Origin: Thermoplasmata archaeon
Lineage (GTDB): Archaea; Thermoplasmatota; Thermoplasmata; Lutacidiplasmatales; UBA184
Assembly (NCBI GenBank): GCA_021844945.1
Contig: JAKBSJ010000001.1
Span: 341,826 to 405,825, forward strand
Length of the DNA stretch: 64,000 nt
Direction of reading: 5' to 3'
Below are positions 60,982 to 64,000 of the stretch, in pieces (within the stretch, counting starts at the first letter, position 1; every line of letters starts with the position of its first letter). The position numbers and the translations under genes were made by a program. The notes under the pieces are model-generated. The model was not told where the DNA came from, did no database searches, and worked only from the letters and a program-made list of their open reading frames with translations.

Positions 60982-62940
60982 TCACGGTGCAGTAGAGGCC
61001 CTAGAAGCCGCCCGGAACGCTGAGTCCGGGAGTCCGAACGATCTCAGCGCGGCCACAAATCGAGGGTCATCGCGGATGGAGTCGAATGCAGGACTTCGGT
61101 GGCGGAGCCACAGACCACTCTCCCGCTCGGTCACAAGCGTCTCGATGAGAGAGAGGGCCTTCTCGCGATCCCCGGCGACCGCCAGCAGCATCGCAATGAA
61201 ATCCTTCGATACGAAACTGCTCGTCGGTGCGCTCGCGAGCTCCGCCGACAACGCGCGCGCGTCCGTGGGGTCGCCCATCAACCCGAGGACAATGGCGCGT
61301 CCGATCCGAAAGAGCGGCTCTCGGGCGATCCCGGCGAGCTCGAGCTCTCGGCGGGCCTCATCGGTCTCCCCGCGCTCGGCGTAGTAGAGCGCGAACGAGA
61401 GATGGGTTAGCGAGGGCGATGGGCCCACAGAGGGCAGCTGTTGGAGCCGATCCCGGGCGAGATCGATCTCTCCGCGATCCAAGGCCGAGTCGACCAAAAG
61501 CCAACGAGGGAGCCAGGACTTCGGGTCGACCTCGATGGCCCAACGCAACTGTTGCTCGGATTCGGAGGCGCGACCTAGTACGCGGAGTAAGGTCGAATAG
61601 CTCACCCGGGCATCGAGGTTGCTCGGGTTTAGCCCGAGCGCGTGCTCGAACTCGGCCTCTGCCCTGGTCCAGTCGTGGTCGTCCTGCATGGAAAGGTTGG
61701 CCAGTGCGGAGTGCGCTTCCGAGAGGTTCGGATCGAGCTCCAGCGCACGGGCCACGCACGTGCGAGCCTTCGCGAACCCTTCCCGGTGCGGAAGATAGTC
61801 TCCGGCTCCTTGGACGTATCGGTGGCCGAGACGCGCGTATGCGAGCGCAAAACCCGGATCGCGACGTACCGCCTCCTCGAGCAACCGGATCGAATTCTGG
61901 AACGCTTCGTTGCTTAGCTCGTACTCTTGGAGCGCCGCCCGCAGGTAGAGCTCGTAGGCTCCCAGGTCCGTGGTGGGAGGGCGCTGAAGGCGCGCACGCG
62001 CGTGCTCCGAGAGCTCCACGCGGACCGCCTTGGCCGTGCTCTCCGCGACTTCGGTTTGAATAGCGAATACGTCGGCGAGCTCCCGATCGTACCGCTCCGA
62101 CCAGATGTGCTCCTGGCTCGCGACGTCGATCAACTGTAGGGTGATCCGCAGGCGTTCCCCTGCTTTGCGGACGCTCCCCTCTAGGATCGCGTTCACACCG
62201 AGGTCCTTCCCGATCTGCGCCACGGACTTTCCGCTCGCCTTGTACGGGATCACCGAGGTGCGAGCGATCACTCGCAAGCCCGGTACCTTGGAGAGCACTG
62301 CAATCAGCTCCTCGGTGAGTCCGTCAGCGAAATACTCGTCCTTCGGGTCGGGGCTGATGTTGGAGAGCGGCAGCACGGCCAGCCGCGGAGGCTGTGCCCG
62401 GGCCGACGGACCCGGTTCTGCCGAGCCCGGAACCACCACGCGAAAAAGCTCAATGGGTTCCCGTAGCCCCTTCAGGGATTGAGCACCGATCGATTCGAAT
62501 CGGTACGACATCTTGTTGCGTACCTGCACGTAGACTGACTCCGAGATGAAGATCGCACCCGGTTCCGCCGCGGATTCTACCCGGGCTGCAACGTTCACCG
62601 CGTCTCCGAAAATGTCGTCGTCCCGTCGTTGGACATCGCCGAGGTGGATCCCGATCCGGACCCGGAGGGGGACCGTGCCGGGTCGTGTATTGCGCTCGTC
62701 CGCGCGACGCTGGAAGGCTACTGCCGCCTCGACCGCGTCGAGGGCGCTCGGGAATTCCACAAGGAGGCCGTCTCCGGTCGACTTTACGAGCCGACCGTGG
62801 TGCGCGTCCACGATCGGCCGAGCGAGCTGTGTCTGCTCTTCCAAGAGGGCCAGCGCCGCCGGCTCATTCTCCTGCGCGAGCTGGGTAGAACCGGCCATGT
62901 CCGTGAAGAGAATGGCGGCGAGCTGTCGTTCGGAGGCCAT
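60982..62940 (-). CDS. Class III adenylate/guanylate cyclase with TolB-like and TPR domains
   Basis: A 652-residue protein. The N-terminal cyclase domain (about 5-170) has the metal-binding Asp in ILFTDMAGST, the second in STGDGLLVEF, and GDAVNVAARVES. The middle (about 185-310) resembles the FlgO/TolB-like region: RLAVLPLSNISPDPKDEYFA and VNAILEGSVRK. TPR repeats (about 330-560) fill the rest. This plan is very common in bacteria and rare in archaea, which points to transfer. A soluble cytosolic form is likely, as no helix is seen. Confidence 0.92.
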   Translation of the reverse strand: MASERQLAAILFTDMAGSTQLAQENEPAALALLEEQTQLARPIVDAHHGRLVKSTGDGLLVEFPSALDAVEAAVAFQRRADERNTRPGTVPLRVRIGIHLGDVQRRDDDIFGDAVNVAARVESAAEPGAIFISESVYVQVRNKMSYRFESIGAQSLKGLREPIELFRVVVPGSAEPGPSARAQPPRLAVLPLSNISPDPKDEYFADGLTEELIAVLSKVPGLRVIARTSVIPYKASGKSVAQIGKDLGVNAILEGSVRKAGERLRITLQLIDVASQEHIWSERYDRELADVFAIQTEVAESTAKAVRVELSEHARARLQRPPTTDLGAYELYLRAALQEYELSNEAFQNSIRLLEEAVRRDPGFALAYARLGHRYVQGAGDYLPHREGFAKARTCVARALELDPNLSEAHSALANLSMQDDHDWTRAEAEFEHALGLNPSNLDARVSYSTLLRVLGRASESEQQLRWAIEVDPKSWLPRWLLVDSALDRGEIDLARDRLQQLPSVGPSPSLTHLSFALYYAERGETDEARRELELAGIAREPLFRIGRAIVLGLMGDPTDARALSAELASAPTSSFVSKDFIAMLLAVAGDREKALSLIETLVTERESGLWLRHRSPAFDSIRDDPRFVAALRSFGLPDSAFRAASRASTAP

Positions 62941-63820
62941 GCGCGCCCCACGCTGCTCTCACGTAAAAAGCTCGGTTCTCCCGATTTGACGGTTCCGCCA
63001 CAAGCGGCCCGAGGCACCCTAGCGACCTCGCCCCTTCGTTCTTGGGCGCTCCCGGCGTTACGATGGGGACCGAGGTACCTTCTTCGCGGGTACCGAACGG
63101 GGGATCATACCGAATACCAGCAAGGTACCCGCCCTGGCACGCATGTGACGCGACCCGGTCGGGGCGTGCGGTGATCGGGGATGGATCGCTCGATCGCCCT
63201 CCGGGGAGAACCTGCTTGGGCCCAGCGCGAACTCACAAAGTAGGCCTCTCCTCGGATCCTGAGCATACCGTTTGATCGCGTCGCACGGGTTGGCGAGTCA
63301 ATGGCCTACGGGAAACTCGCTGACTGCGGGAAAAGGAGTGAGGCTACGGGCTCCTAGCCATCTGCCACTGTCAATCGCGCTCCATGCAATTGCCGCCACT
63401 CTGTTGGCCTTGGCCGCGTACGGCCCGGCCTTTCTCCGGTCTGTGAGGCGTAGCGCGAGGGCCCACGGGCGAGCGGCACTGTCGGATAGGCAGCCACCTG
63501 AGCTACGACGCTTACCGGTGATCTTCGGCCCCCCCGGAGTGCTCTTCTTGTTCCAAGGGGCTACGGCCAACGCGACGACCCTTTCCATCCCGTGCTACGC
63601 GGCTAGCGCCATCAGCATCTCCACGGTCTCCACGGGGTCGTATAATGGGGCGGCCCTCACAGCTCTTTGGTATCGCGAGTTTACGGGTTGAGCTCGGCCA
63701 GCGTGACGACAACCGACCAGGGCGCAACTCTAGGCTAAGAAAGGGCCGTAGTCGAGCCGCTCTGGCATCATCGCGCGCCAAAGCACTCGCACACCCAACA
63801 GGTTCGATTACGTAGCCATT
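62941..63820. other. 880-bp gap with no supported gene
   Basis: Between the cyclase start and tRNA-Arg. One plus-strand frame at 63272-63691 has weak third-position GC bias and no recognisable domain, and is not called. I see no repeats or structured RNA I could defend. Confidence 0.5.
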
Positions 63821-63895
63821 CGGGCGCGGAGGGATTTGAACCCTCGACCGCCGGGTTAGGAACCCGGTGCCCTATCCAGACTGGGCCACGCGCCC
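63821..63895 (-). tRNA. tRNA-Arg(CCT)
   Basis: A 75-nt cloverleaf on the minus strand. The acceptor is GGGCGCG/CGCGCCC with discriminator G. The anticodon stem is CCGGG/CCCGG-like with loop TTCCTAA (anticodon CCT). The T arm is GAGGG-TTCAAAT-CCCTC. No intron. Confidence 0.94.
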
Positions 63896-63923
63896 CGACC
63901 GGAACGCCCCTTCGCGCATTTGA

Positions 63924-64000
63924 CTACACGCCCCCGGGAGTTTCGAGGAGTTCCAAGGCCGACGCCATGCGGGACCGGCGTACCAAGGGCTCGACGTAGA
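63924..64000 (-). CDS. 3' end of an unidentified gene (partial)
   Basis: From the right edge the minus strand reads YVEPLVRRSRMASALELLET and then PGGV before TAG at 63926-63924. Third positions are GC-rich, like genuine genes here. Only 24 residues are visible, so no family can be given. Confidence 0.4.
   Translation of the reverse strand, partial: YVEPLVRRSRMASALELLETPGGV

Noticed and set aside
63272..63691. 139-codon plus-strand frame with a hydrophobic stretch
   Set aside because: Third-position GC is lower than in real genes here and no family is recognised; could be a remnant but not supported.

Overview
This is archaeal chromosome with high GC, and its informational genes are those of a euryarchaeal, Thermoplasmatota-like lineage. 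They include the replication factor C large subunit, an Hjc-type resolvase, ABCE1/Rli1, prefoldin beta, the KEOPS subunit Pcc1, diphthine-ammonia ligase, MptA-type GTP cyclohydrolase and an archaeal isoprenyl diphosphate synthase. Many genes have a TATA-like box about 25-33 nt before the start codon and little or no Shine-Dalgarno sequence, which fits leaderless transcription. GTG starts are common and ATGA/GTGA overlaps link operon genes. The lineage assignment is inference; no 16S rRNA gene is present.

Layout. 1-5.4 kb: a TPR protein with a RING-like cysteine finger, then an operon of a four-helix membrane protein and three zinc-ribbon proteins, one of them SPFH-like. 5.4-7.5 kb: an AAA+ ATPase divergent from an Hjc-type nuclease. 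7.4-10.6 kb: acyl-CoA genes (thiolase, DUF35, 3-hydroxyacyl-CoA dehydrogenase, SCP2) around a tRNA-Ser that appears to carry an intron in its T loop. 10.6-19.4 kb: hydrolase, PIN nuclease, acyl-CoA ligase, Nudix, urocanase, tRNA-Thr, CinA-like protein, ZIP transporter, peroxiredoxin and an aldo/keto-reductase-like protein. 19.4-31.6 kb: RfcL, Dph6, OsmC, methyltransferases, MarC, DUF1684, SufT-like protein, MptA, a MacB/FtsX-type ABC exporter, Rli1 and a PH-like membrane protein. 31.7-38 kb: an iron-sulfur assembly locus (SufR-like regulator, sufC, sufS, sufB, sufD, sufU). 38-46.5 kb: ferredoxin plus B12 radical SAM protein, PurB, Pcc1, prefoldin, polyprenyl synthase, TPR protein, BtuF-like protein, membrane protease and metallo-beta-lactamase-fold hydrolase. 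46.6-52.1 kb: tRNA-Gln, an MFS carrier and a haem operon (radical SAM, ferrochelatase, HemY) ending in a small, apparently frameshifted gene. 52.6-58.1 kb: small stress-type genes, a bacterioopsin-activator-type regulator and two perfect palindromes. 58.1-64 kb: a proton-pumping P-type ATPase, a bacterial-style class III cyclase with TPRs, tRNA-Arg and the 3' end of another gene.

Functional themes. Two modules are unusually complete: Fe-S assembly (about 6 kb plus the SufT-like gene) and late haem synthesis. Oxidative and acid-stress functions recur: BCP peroxiredoxin, two OsmC proteins and a P3A ATPase. The items most worth a second look are the T-loop-intron tRNA-Ser, the zinc-ribbon/SPFH operon with its RING-like neighbour, the insertion in the clamp loader, the apparent single-TATA divergent promoters, the thiolase with Ser in place of the nucleophilic Cys, and the frameshifted gene at the end of the haem operon.
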